Source of the DNA: Clostridia bacterium
GTDB lineage: Bacteria > Bacillota > Clostridia > Christensenellales > Borkfalkiaceae
Assembly: GCA_017467275.1 (NCBI GenBank)
Contig: JAFTSN010000001.1
Location: forward strand, 1-64,000
Length of the DNA stretch: 64,000 nucleotides
Direction of reading: 5' to 3'
Part shown: positions 36,588 to 43,609 of the stretch, piece after piece
Layout of the letters: each line of letters starts with the position of its first letter
Numbering within the stretch: position 1 is the stretch's first letter
Made by a program: the position numbers and the translations under genes
Notes under the pieces: model-generated
The model's database searches: none
Told to the model about the DNA's origin: nothing
What the model saw: only the letters and a program-made list of their open reading frames with translations

Positions 36588-37923
36588 GCAAACCCTCCAA
36601 CAACCCTTTCACCGTGTTTTCAAAATTCTGCGCAAGCGTCGTAACGGACGCGCTGTTCGTCGTCGTCAAAACGTCGTTGTAGAACGTACCCCAAGTTTCC
36701 CAAATACGCGCGGAGTTTCTCTGGAAAGTGGGCAAACCGCCCTCGAACTCGTCGTTAAGCATAATATCGAGATAGGCTTTAAAATAAGGCTTTTCCTCAA
36801 TCATTTCTTCGTATTTTTCCTGTAAGAACGTCATATTCGTCGGCAGACGGCTATCCCCCATAAACAACTCCCATTGCATATTCGGCGAAAGCAGGTGCTG
36901 AATAAACTCGTTGGCAAGCTGCTCGTTATCACAGTTTTTCGTCATCGCCATAATAAGGTTACCGACGTAAGCGTTTTCACTCGTCGTACTTTCCGCCGTG
37001 GGCTTCGGAATCGCACACGCCTTAAAATAATCATCCGCTTCCTCAAGCGTCCAAGGTCCCTCGAGCTGATACGCCGCACCGCCGCTAATAAAGAGATTGT
37101 GAAGCTGATCCTCCGCCGTGATATCAAGAGAACCCGTCGGAGCCGTCTTCGCGAGATCGCTCAAGAACTTATACGCTTCTACCGCGTTTTCGGAACCGAA
37201 GACAATTTCGCCGTTTTCGTTCACGAAATCCCCGCCCGCTTGACGGACGAAAGGTAAGGCACGGAACGCGCCCGAAATACCAGCAACGTTATTGATCAAG
37301 AAACCGCCCGTCACGATATTCCCCTTGTTGGTATTCGCCTCAGCCACCTTTTGGCTATTTACCAGAAGCTCCGCCCATGTCTCGGGTTCCCAATCCTCTT
37401 CGGGAATTCCCGCCATCTCCAAAATTTCAGGATTATACTGCAATGCAAATACACCCGTCGAGAAAGGTGCACCATACAACTTCCCCCCCATTTTGACGTC
37501 CGCTATAACGCCGTTGGAAAGCTTTTCTTCGTACTCCCCAATCGAGATCGGTTTCAAAATCCCTTCTTTTATATAAACGGGAAGATACATCTCGCCCATC
37601 ATTAAATCGGGTAACGTATTCGATCTCGCCGCACTCATAACTTGGGAATTGAGACTGTCCGACCAACCGCGGCTCTCCAAGCGGACGGTCACGCCAGGAT
37701 GCGCCGCCTCGAAAGATTCAACCACAGCTTTCGTATAGAGTGCCATTTTATTTTTATTCCCCCCAGACATCGAAAGCAAAGACTCATAGTCGGGTTTTAA
37801 GGGGTTGGATACCCAAACAACTAACGTGTTGTCATCTTTTTTCGAACCCCCGCAGGAAGCAAGCGCCGAAGATGCCCCGAAAAGCACAAGAAGCGACATA
37901 AAAATACTACCGATCTTTTTCAT
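36580..37923 (-). CDS. Sugar-binding lipoprotein of a CUT1 ABC transporter
   Basis: The start at MKKIGSIFMS (37923) follows TTTGGAGG and yields 447 residues with lipobox SALASC (Cys24). The mature protein begins NTLVVWVSNPLKPD and is a family 1 solute-binding protein. It is the first gene of the operon ending with GH38. A longer in-frame reading to 37998 exists, but its extra codons fall in a 19-base tandem duplication of the leader. The ligand may be a mannose-containing oligosaccharide, judged only from the GH38 partner. Confidence 0.93.
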   Translation of the reverse strand: MKKIGSIFMSLLVLFGASSALASCGGSKKDDNTLVVWVSNPLKPDYESLLSMSGGNKNKMALYTKAVVESFEAAHPGVTVRLESRGWSDSLNSQVMSAARSNTLPDLMMGEMYLPVYIKEGILKPISIGEYEEKLSNGVIADVKMGGKLYGAPFSTGVFALQYNPEILEMAGIPEEDWEPETWAELLVNSQKVAEANTNKGNIVTGGFLINNVAGISGAFRALPFVRQAGGDFVNENGEIVFGSENAVEAYKFLSDLAKTAPTGSLDITAEDQLHNLFISGGAAYQLEGPWTLEEADDYFKACAIPKPTAESTTSENAYVGNLIMAMTKNCDNEQLANEFIQHLLSPNMQWELFMGDSRLPTNMTFLQEKYEEMIEEKPYFKAYLDIMLNDEFEGGLPTFQRNSARIWETWGTFYNDVLTTTNSASVTTLAQNFENTVKGLLEGLHE

Positions 37924-37931
37924 TACAATTC

Positions 37932-37969
37932 CTCCAAAATAATACATTTTCTCCAAAATAATACATTTT
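37932..37969 (-). repeat. 19-bp tandem duplication in the leader of the binding-protein gene
   Basis: CTCCAAAATAATACATTTT occurs twice back to back (37932-37950 and 37951-37969). The unit contains the GGAG ribosome site, so the leader carries two copies of it; only the proximal one is at a useful distance. Confidence 0.8.
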
Positions 37970-37989
37970 TGTATCTTTTCATATAAATA

Positions 37990-38017
37990 AATTATCATAA
38001 ATGCACCCCATTGTCAA
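37990..38017 (-). promoter_or_regulatory. Probable promoter of the GH38/importer operon
   Basis: On the minus strand a consensus TTGACA (38012-38017) is followed after about 16 nt by ATAATT (37990-37995). The -10 box is weak. A GACAACTTTAAG element near 38060, between the two divergent promoters, resembles the operator cores at 10774 and 22060. Confidence 0.5.
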
Positions 38018-38101
38018 TGCGTTTTTTCAAAAAAAATAACACATATTAAAAATATTTAAGACAACTTTAAGCAAATAAGGCATTTTTTATCGCTTTTTCT
38101 G

Positions 38102-38130
38102 TTGACAAACCATTACTTTCCGTCTATAAT
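38102..38130 (+). promoter_or_regulatory. Consensus sigma-A promoter of the divergent regulator gene
   Basis: TTGACA (38102-38107) and TATAAT (38125-38130) are separated by exactly 17 nt, a perfect match to consensus. A TTG-initiated reading from 38102 would begin inside this promoter and is therefore excluded. Confidence 0.85.
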
Positions 38131-38158
38131 AAAAGAAAAACGGGGAAAAAACGAAAAA

Positions 38159-39238
38159 ATGTATAAATATCAAATCATTTATGAAGATATTAAAAACAAA
38201 ATCCTCAATAAGATTTATAAAAAAGGAGATCAAATCCCCTGCGAGGAAGAGCTTTGCAAAACATATAACGTCTCTAGGGTAACGGTCAATAACGCCTTAA
38301 CAAAGCTAAAAAAGAAGAATTATATCTCCCGCCGAATCGGCTCGGGAAGCTACGTTTCTTATAATGATGATAACCGCGAAAAATTCGTCAGTTTCGTCAT
38401 GCTGACCAATCATAGGGAAAACAATCTTGTGATTGCAGGCATCAATTCGATATTAAAGGATCACGCTTTTAAATTGGTCTCTTCCATCTCGAACGACGAC
38501 AGCCTCAACGAAAAAAAGATTTTCGACAAGCTTTTTAATAGCAATATTTCGGGGATTATCTGCTATCCGTTCGCCGACACTAAGATCGAGCATTGGATAC
38601 ACCGTATCCATAAAAATATTCCCATCGTTTTCCTCGACCGCTACCCCGACAACTTCCCTTGCTCATCCGTGCAATCGAACAACCATTCAGGTATGTACGA
38701 AATTACGAATTACGTCATTGAACGGGGACACAAGGATATTGCCTACCTCACCCTTCCCCTTACTTCGCTCGTAACGATGAAAGAGCGTTTTAACGGCTTT
38801 TGCTCCTGTCTCACCGCGCATAAATTGATTTTTCAAAACGGGTATTTATCCATCCTTCCCCAGCAATCGCGTTCCTATACCGAAGAGGATATTTTGCCAA
38901 GTATTTACAACCTTATGACGCTACCGAAGCCGCCCAGCGTAATCATATGCGCCAACGACACGTTAGCGCACACTTGTATCATCGCGGCACAGACACTCGG
39001 ACTGAGAGTGCCCGAGGACATATCGATCACAGGCTTTGACGATATCTATCAATCCTCTCACTCCACCCCCAAGCTCACGACGATGCAGCAGCCCTTCTAT
39101 CAAATGGGGCAAACCGCCGCGAAACTACTTTGCGACAGTATGCTTTCGGGAGACGAAACAATCAGCAGAATCTACTTAAAGACGCATTTGATCGAGCGGG
39201 AATCAGTAAAAGACCTCACAGAAAACGGAGAAAATTAA
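38159..39238 (+). CDS. GntR-type regulator with LacI-like sugar sensor
   Basis: I start at MYKYQIIYED (38159) because a consensus promoter covers the longer N-terminus; 359 residues. Residues 1-70 are a GntR winged helix (CEEELCKTYNVSRVTVNNAL, then SRRIGSGSYV); the rest is a LacI-type sensor (GIICYPF, VIICANDTLAHTC, SITGFDDIYQS). The architecture is the same as in the regulator at 9675-10748, but the sequence is clearly different. It is divergent from the importer/GH38 operon and most likely represses it. A terminator follows at 39253-39290. The ribosome site is weak (GGGGAAAA). Confidence 0.9.
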   Translation: MYKYQIIYEDIKNKILNKIYKKGDQIPCEEELCKTYNVSRVTVNNALTKLKKKNYISRRIGSGSYVSYNDDNREKFVSFVMLTNHRENNLVIAGINSILKDHAFKLVSSISNDDSLNEKKIFDKLFNSNISGIICYPFADTKIEHWIHRIHKNIPIVFLDRYPDNFPCSSVQSNNHSGMYEITNYVIERGHKDIAYLTLPLTSLVTMKERFNGFCSCLTAHKLIFQNGYLSILPQQSRSYTEEDILPSIYNLMTLPKPPSVIICANDTLAHTCIIAAQTLGLRVPEDISITGFDDIYQSSHSTPKLTTMQQPFYQMGQTAAKLLCDSMLSGDETISRIYLKTHLIERESVKDLTENGEN

Positions 39239-39252
39239 ATTATCAAGCATAG

Positions 39253-39290
39253 AAAAAACACGTGAATAACTCTCGTGTTTTTTCTTGTTT
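39253..39290 (+). terminator. Terminator of the GntR/LacI-type regulator gene
   Basis: Arms AAAAAACACG (39253-39262) and CGTGTTTTTT (39274-39283) with an 11-base loop and a following T-rich run, 15 bases after the stop codon. The remaining intergenic stretch to 39669 contains AT-rich sequence and repeat copy 2, with no gene I can support. Confidence 0.8.
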
Positions 39291-39410
39291 TCACGAAGCA
39301 ATACCTTTTTGCGTCCAAAAATCATCCCAAGATGATATTTTCTTTTTAATAAATTTGCATAATACCAAAATACACAAGCAAATACGAATATAATACTTAT
39401 TATCCACAAA

Positions 39411-39660
39411 ACAAAAAACATAGATATTTTTGGAATTATTTTCAACTATTCCGCTATCTCTACCCCATGAATAAAAGATAAGGGATACCCACAGCCTTGG
39501 TGAGTATCCCAATTTTTTATTCCTAAAATAAGTTATTGAGCGCGTTTAACGCATTGATTTGCTTTACTCTATAAGGAATAACTCCAAGCTCTCCCCTATG
39601 ATCGATTGGCTAGCTTTAAGAAATCCTTTTATTTTCGCAACGTTAACCGATCGCCGTTAT
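39411..39660. repeat. 250-bp direct repeat, copy 2
   Basis: It matches 120-368 over its whole length in the same orientation. It ends ten bases past the isomerase stop codon, at the 3' end of the D-arabinan operon, just as copy 1 lies at the 3' end of the corrinoid operon. Differences from copy 1 include a 2-base gain and a 1-base loss, which break the minus-strand reading frame open in copy 1. The two copies bracket about 39 kb. Confidence 0.85.
39470..39510 (-). terminator. Hairpin terminator inside repeat copy 2
   Basis: Arms GGGATAC (39482-39488) and GTATCCC (39504-39510) with a T-rich minus-strand tail (TTATCTTTTATT). It would end the D-arabinan operon. Confidence 0.6.
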
Positions 39661-39669
39661 CTTCAGGGG

Positions 39670-40251
39670 TTATTTTTGCTCCTTTTTCAGCATTGCGCCA
39701 AGCGCGCCGTTGGGGTGAAATTTATAAAAATCCTCCCGCCCGAAATTCTTTCTTGCCGAAAGCTCACAAGCGATCGCATCCCCCAAAACAAGCGTTAAAG
39801 TGCTCGATACCGTAGGAGCAAGATTAAGCGCGTCTGCTTCTGCGAGTTTCGGGTAAGAGAGCAAATAATCACACGCATTGGCAAGCTTACTATCTTTTCC
39901 CGAAGTAAACGCAACCGTGATAACGCCGTTTCTTTTAAGCGGTTCAACATTCTGCACGACTTCTTGCGTATTTCCGCTATTAGAAATTAAAATTGCAATA
40001 TCTTTCGCTTCAATCATGCCTAGATCCCCGTGCATTGCTTCCGTACTATGTACAAAGAAAGACGGAATACCGAGCGAAGCAAAGGTTGCCGCAAGCTTTT
40101 CCCCAATATGTCCGCTTTTCCCTACGCCCATAAATACAAGCTTGCCTTGACAATTTTCAAATAAATTCAAAATTTCGTCATATTTACTGTCCGTTTCTTC
40201 TATCATTTGCGTGATCGCATCACGTTCTTTTTTCATTACTTCTTTTAACAT
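39670..40251 (-). CDS. Arabinose-5-phosphate isomerase, SIS domain only (KdsD/KpsF/GutQ family)
   Basis: This 193-residue protein is a single SIS domain with the signature of D-arabinose 5-phosphate isomerases: GVGKSGHIGEKLAATFASLGI, FFVHSTEAMHGDLGM, LISNSGNTQEV and a C-terminal FHPNGALG (usually FHPGGALG). The two CBS domains of classical KdsD/KpsF (about 320 residues) are absent. The reaction interconverts D-arabinose 5-phosphate and D-ribulose 5-phosphate. A Gram-positive cell has no need for KDO, and the gene ends an operon with D-arabinan-degrading enzymes, so a catabolic role feeding D-arabinose into the pentose phosphate pathway is likely. The kinase that would make arabinose 5-phosphate is not in the operon. 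Confidence 0.87.
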   Translation of the reverse strand: MLKEVMKKERDAITQMIEETDSKYDEILNLFENCQGKLVFMGVGKSGHIGEKLAATFASLGIPSFFVHSTEAMHGDLGMIEAKDIAILISNSGNTQEVVQNVEPLKRNGVITVAFTSGKDSKLANACDYLLSYPKLAEADALNLAPTVSSTLTLVLGDAIACELSARKNFGREDFYKFHPNGALGAMLKKEQK

Positions 40252-40267
40252 TTTTTATACCTCTTTT

Positions 40268-41269
40268 TTATTTGCTTGATTGACGGACGACTAACGTGGG
40301 CTGCATAACGATATTATGGTTTTTCGATCTACCCTGTAAACGCTCCAACAAAATCTCCGCGGCATATTTACCGATCTCATACTGTCTCATATCCACGGAC
40401 GTTAACGTTGGCATACAAGACAACGCATAATCCGTATTATCGAAAGAAACGAGCTTAATATCCTCGGGAATATGGATACCCGCCTCGTGGCAATAACGTA
40501 ATATTCCCATTGCAGCATAATCGTTGGAAACAATCAATCCGTCCACTTTTCTGCCTTGTTCAATAAATTGCTTAAATGTTTCATAGGCGCATTCGTTGTT
40601 ATATTGACCGTTGAGAATATACGAACGATCCATTTCCATTCCGTGTTTTTTTAACGCATCAAAATAACCGTCAAGGCGTTCTTTTGTCGTCTGCTCAGTC
40701 GGGCTGCCCGAAAGTACGGCTATTTTTTTACAGCCTTTCTCAATCAAATGTTCCGTCGCCAGCTCCATACCATAGGTATGATCGACAAAAATATAATCGA
40801 AACAATCCTGCTCCATTTGTCCGTCATATTTATTGGTGATTACAACGGGACAATTACTTTCACGAATGGCGCTTATGTTTTCCTGACAAAAATCGAAAGA
40901 TACCATAATCATACCGTCGCAAAATTTTTGTTTGAGCAACTGAATAATTTCTATTTCTTTTTCCAGCTTCTTGTCCGTTGGATACAGCATTGTATAATAA
41001 CCGTTCTTCTCCAAAACTTCCATGACGCCTTGAATCATTTTGAAATAGAAAATATTACAAATATCGGGAATGCAAAACAATATACGCCTTGTGTAACCGC
41101 AACGCAACGCAATTGCAGAAGAATTGACCTGGTAGTCCAATTGTTTTGCGACCGCCATTATTTTTTCTTTCTTTTCTTTGCTGCAATATCCGTTACCGCT
41201 TAACGCACGCGCAACCGTTGCCGTGGAATATCCCGTTATTTGAGCAATATCTTTGATCCCGTTTTTCAC
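40268..41269 (-). CDS. LacI-family transcriptional repressor
   Basis: 333 residues starting at a GTG (41269) eight bases after AAAGGA. The N-terminal HTH is typical (IKDIAQITGYSTATVARALSGNGYCSKE) with the hinge helix that follows; the C-terminal sensor ends with an LTSVDMRQYEIGKYAAEILL segment. It lies within the D-arabinan operon, so it is probably autoregulated, and it is the best candidate to bind the CG-centred palindromes at the operon promoter. The inducer may be a D-arabinose derivative; that is inference. Confidence 0.92.
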   Translation of the reverse strand: MKNGIKDIAQITGYSTATVARALSGNGYCSKEKKEKIMAVAKQLDYQVNSSAIALRCGYTRRILFCIPDICNIFYFKMIQGVMEVLEKNGYYTMLYPTDKKLEKEIEIIQLLKQKFCDGMIMVSFDFCQENISAIRESNCPVVITNKYDGQMEQDCFDYIFVDHTYGMELATEHLIEKGCKKIAVLSGSPTEQTTKERLDGYFDALKKHGMEMDRSYILNGQYNNECAYETFKQFIEQGRKVDGLIVSNDYAAMGILRYCHEAGIHIPEDIKLVSFDNTDYALSCMPTLTSVDMRQYEIGKYAAEILLERLQGRSKNHNIVMQPTLVVRQSSK

Positions 41270-41285
41270 TTGTTTATTCCTTTCA

Positions 41286-42290
41286 TTATTTGAATTTCAT
41301 TTCAAAAAGGGAAACGTTGTACGGTTTCCATTCGCTCATCATAAAGAACACACGTCGTCCGCCCTCTTTTGTCAGCATTTTATGCGTAAAACCGCCGTAC
41401 AGTCCCTCGTAATCGGACTGCAACGCCACAATTTGAGCCTCACTCCATTCTCCCCAAGGCTCGTCTGCGGTTCTGTAAACGATATCAGGCGTATCTGTGC
41501 CGATATACACGGCAAGATATTTTTTAAGATATTCGTTATACGTTACGCACATTTCACCGCAGGGTGCAGCAATGACAACGGAATCGGTATTTTCCTTTAT
41601 CGTAGCCAAACCATCTTTCCCCGACACAAAACAGGGAATATTTTCCTTTTTACCTATATAATACTCATATTTATCAAAATTGTCAAGTTCTTTTTTAGGC
41701 ACTCGGGCAAGTTTGCACGCTCCGTCCCGCGCTTCAGTAAGCCCGAATAAATATACGTACTCCCCGATTTCAAACGGGAAAATTTGCCCCAAGTTCGGCG
41801 CCTCTTCCTTTGTAAACACAACGTTTTTCGACCTTTGCCAAGTCTGCCCTTTATCCTTGGAAATATAGAGCGCGCAATTCTCGATCGTCCAACGGGGCTG
41901 CCACGTCACGATTGACATGACGAACATATAAAACACGCCGTCAATCGCCACAGCACCCGTAGGAATACAGGTCATTTGTTCCTTATCCACTTTCTTTGCC
42001 GCAACGAGCTCTTTCGCAAGCCCCGTTTCGTCCGTTAAAAAGCTTTCAATCGAAAAATTCTCCCCGTCCGCGTTTTTCACCTTGGCAATACAGTTGTTAA
42101 TCCAACGCCCCTTTTGCCAAAATTTGCTGAACGTGTCACCGAAAAGAAGATAGAGCTCATCTCCGTCGGAAAAGGGGATTCCCAAATCCGTCCCAACGAT
42201 TCCCAAAGGCTCGGTATTCAATGCCGCTTCCTTGCCCGTTACCGCGCATACACGGCGCACGTATTCTAATTGATCGCTATACTGTTTCAT
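41286..42290 (-). CDS. DUF4185/GH183 family endo-D-arabinanase-like enzyme, cytoplasmic
   Basis: I start at MKQYSDQLEY (42290), next to CGGAGG; the longer reading to 42338 would begin inside a hairpin. The 334-residue protein has the DUF4185 propeller pattern: GIVGTDLGIPF (Asp35), LYLLFGDTF (Asp52), TCIPTGAVAIDGVFYMF and APCGEMCVTYNEYLKKYLAV. DUF4185 was shown to contain endo-D-arabinanases (GH183). There is no signal peptide, so this copy should work inside the cell on imported D-arabino-oligosaccharides. It is a paralogue of the secreted protein encoded directly upstream. The listed aspartates are candidates for catalysis, not established here. Confidence 0.8.
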   Translation of the reverse strand: MKQYSDQLEYVRRVCAVTGKEAALNTEPLGIVGTDLGIPFSDGDELYLLFGDTFSKFWQKGRWINNCIAKVKNADGENFSIESFLTDETGLAKELVAAKKVDKEQMTCIPTGAVAIDGVFYMFVMSIVTWQPRWTIENCALYISKDKGQTWQRSKNVVFTKEEAPNLGQIFPFEIGEYVYLFGLTEARDGACKLARVPKKELDNFDKYEYYIGKKENIPCFVSGKDGLATIKENTDSVVIAAPCGEMCVTYNEYLKKYLAVYIGTDTPDIVYRTADEPWGEWSEAQIVALQSDYEGLYGGFTHKMLTKEGGRRVFFMMSEWKPYNVSLFEMKFK

Positions 42291-42322
42291 AATTCCTCCG
42301 CAATAATCCAACCAAAGAGCAA

Positions 42323-42347
42323 AGGGAGGCTTATCCAAAGCCTCCCT
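42323..42347 (-). promoter_or_regulatory. Intergenic hairpin between the two DUF4185 genes
   Basis: Perfect 10-bp arms (AGGGAGGCTT, 42323-42332; AAGCCTCCCT, 42338-42347) with a 5-base loop, and only a weak T tail on the minus strand. It may dampen transcription or protect the upstream message, lowering expression of the cytoplasmic enzyme, regulator and isomerase relative to upstream genes. Confidence 0.55.
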
Positions 42348-42359
42348 CCACCAAAACGA

Positions 42360-43607
42360 TTATTTCAACTTCATTTCCATCAAACGGACCAAATAATCGG
42401 TGTTTCTTCCGTTTGCATCCTTAATCCATTGACTCATGGTAAAGTATACCGTCTTGCCGTTATCTTTCAGCATCGTCTCTGTCGTGAACGCATTGTATAA
42501 GCTAGCGAAATCGGCGCTAGTTACGATGATTTCCGCCTTGCTGAAAGGTCCATAGGGCTTATCCGCCAGACGCATAACAAGAGCGTTATGCTGCTGATAG
42601 GTCGCCATGTACTTACCCAAATACGGGTTCCAGCAGATACTCATTTCGCCGCAAGGAGCGCTAATTACTTCGTTCGTCTCGCTATAATTCCACTCGAACG
42701 CCATATAGTACTCGTTATACTTAATCCAAGTCGGTTCGCCGCTCTCGTTGTAACCGTTGAAATACTCGTAGTTGTCGAGATTCTCAATGACCGCCTGTTG
42801 CTCTTTGCCCGAGAGAAGATTGCCCTGCTCGTCTTTAAGGCTGGCGCGCATACATCTTAACCCGCTCGCTCTGGCATGACTCAACGTGTAAACGTAGTAA
42901 TAATCGATCACGCCGTCACGGTCCTCGTCGATCAGCTTCGGATAGTTCTGCGTCGCGCTCCACATTTTATTGGCGTAGATATACATACTCTCTACGCGGG
43001 TGAAATGCGTACCGTCCGTAGACTTATACACGCCGCCGAGGTTATTCCACCAGTCCCCGGGATCACCCCACACGCGAATACCCATATAGTACAAATAAAT
43101 TGCGTCGCCAACCTGTACCGCGCCCGTCGGAATCGCCGTATTCTCCTGCTGCGGTTGGTGAATACAATCGATGAGCGCCGTCGCCTTACCGTCGCTTGCC
43201 GTGGAAACGAAGGAATCGATCGTGATCCCGTCCGAAGGATCGGTATCGGTAGAGATCGCCATAACGTTAGAACGCCAATTTCCTTTCAAAAGCCGCGTGA
43301 ACGTATCCCCGAACACAAATCTGAGTTCCGTTTTCTCGTTGCCCTGCGCGTCCTCATAGGTATACGTGAACGGAATTCCGAGGTCGGTGCCGCCGACGTC
43401 CCACTGCGTCGTGTCCGTCGTGGCTTTATCGCCCGTCAATCCTGCAATACTGCGCGTTTTTTCAATATGCTCCGTATTATACGAAATCCAATCGGTCAAA
43501 AACGGACTGTTCGTCGCCGCCGTCACTCCCGTGGAACGCCCGACTGTGCTTACGGAACAAAACGCCATCAGCCCTGCCAACGCTACAATCAAACCTTTCT
43601 TTTTCAT
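42360..43607 (-). CDS. DUF4185/GH183 family endo-D-arabinanase-like enzyme, secreted
   Basis: The ATG at 43607 is eight bases after GGAGG and gives 415 residues with a signal peptide (hydrophobic 5-20, cleavage near GVTAATN). The rest shows the DUF4185 pattern in full: WDVGGTDLGIPF (Asp75), FVFGDTF (Asp101), NWRSNVMAISTDTD, TAIPTGAVQVGDAIYLYYM and APCGEMSICWNPYLGKYMA. It has no anchor, so it should be released or held by other proteins, and could make the first endo-cuts in D-arabinan. It starts two bases after the stop of the upstream binding-protein gene. Confidence 0.85.
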   Translation of the reverse strand: MKKKGLIVALAGLMAFCSVSTVGRSTGVTAATNSPFLTDWISYNTEHIEKTRSIAGLTGDKATTDTTQWDVGGTDLGIPFTYTYEDAQGNEKTELRFVFGDTFTRLLKGNWRSNVMAISTDTDPSDGITIDSFVSTASDGKATALIDCIHQPQQENTAIPTGAVQVGDAIYLYYMGIRVWGDPGDWWNNLGGVYKSTDGTHFTRVESMYIYANKMWSATQNYPKLIDEDRDGVIDYYYVYTLSHARASGLRCMRASLKDEQGNLLSGKEQQAVIENLDNYEYFNGYNESGEPTWIKYNEYYMAFEWNYSETNEVISAPCGEMSICWNPYLGKYMATYQQHNALVMRLADKPYGPFSKAEIIVTSADFASLYNAFTTETMLKDNGKTVYFTMSQWIKDANGRNTDYLVRLMEMKLK

Positions 43608-43609
43608 TG

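Noticed and set aside
39203..39445. Small hydrophobic minus-strand frame, possibly a membrane peptide
   Set aside because: It overlaps the end of the plus-strand regulator and its terminator, has no ribosome site and its hydrophobicity follows from AT-rich DNA.
39670..40251. Reading the SIS protein as part of KDO/LPS synthesis
   Set aside because: No other LPS gene is present, the organism looks Gram-positive, and the operon is catabolic.
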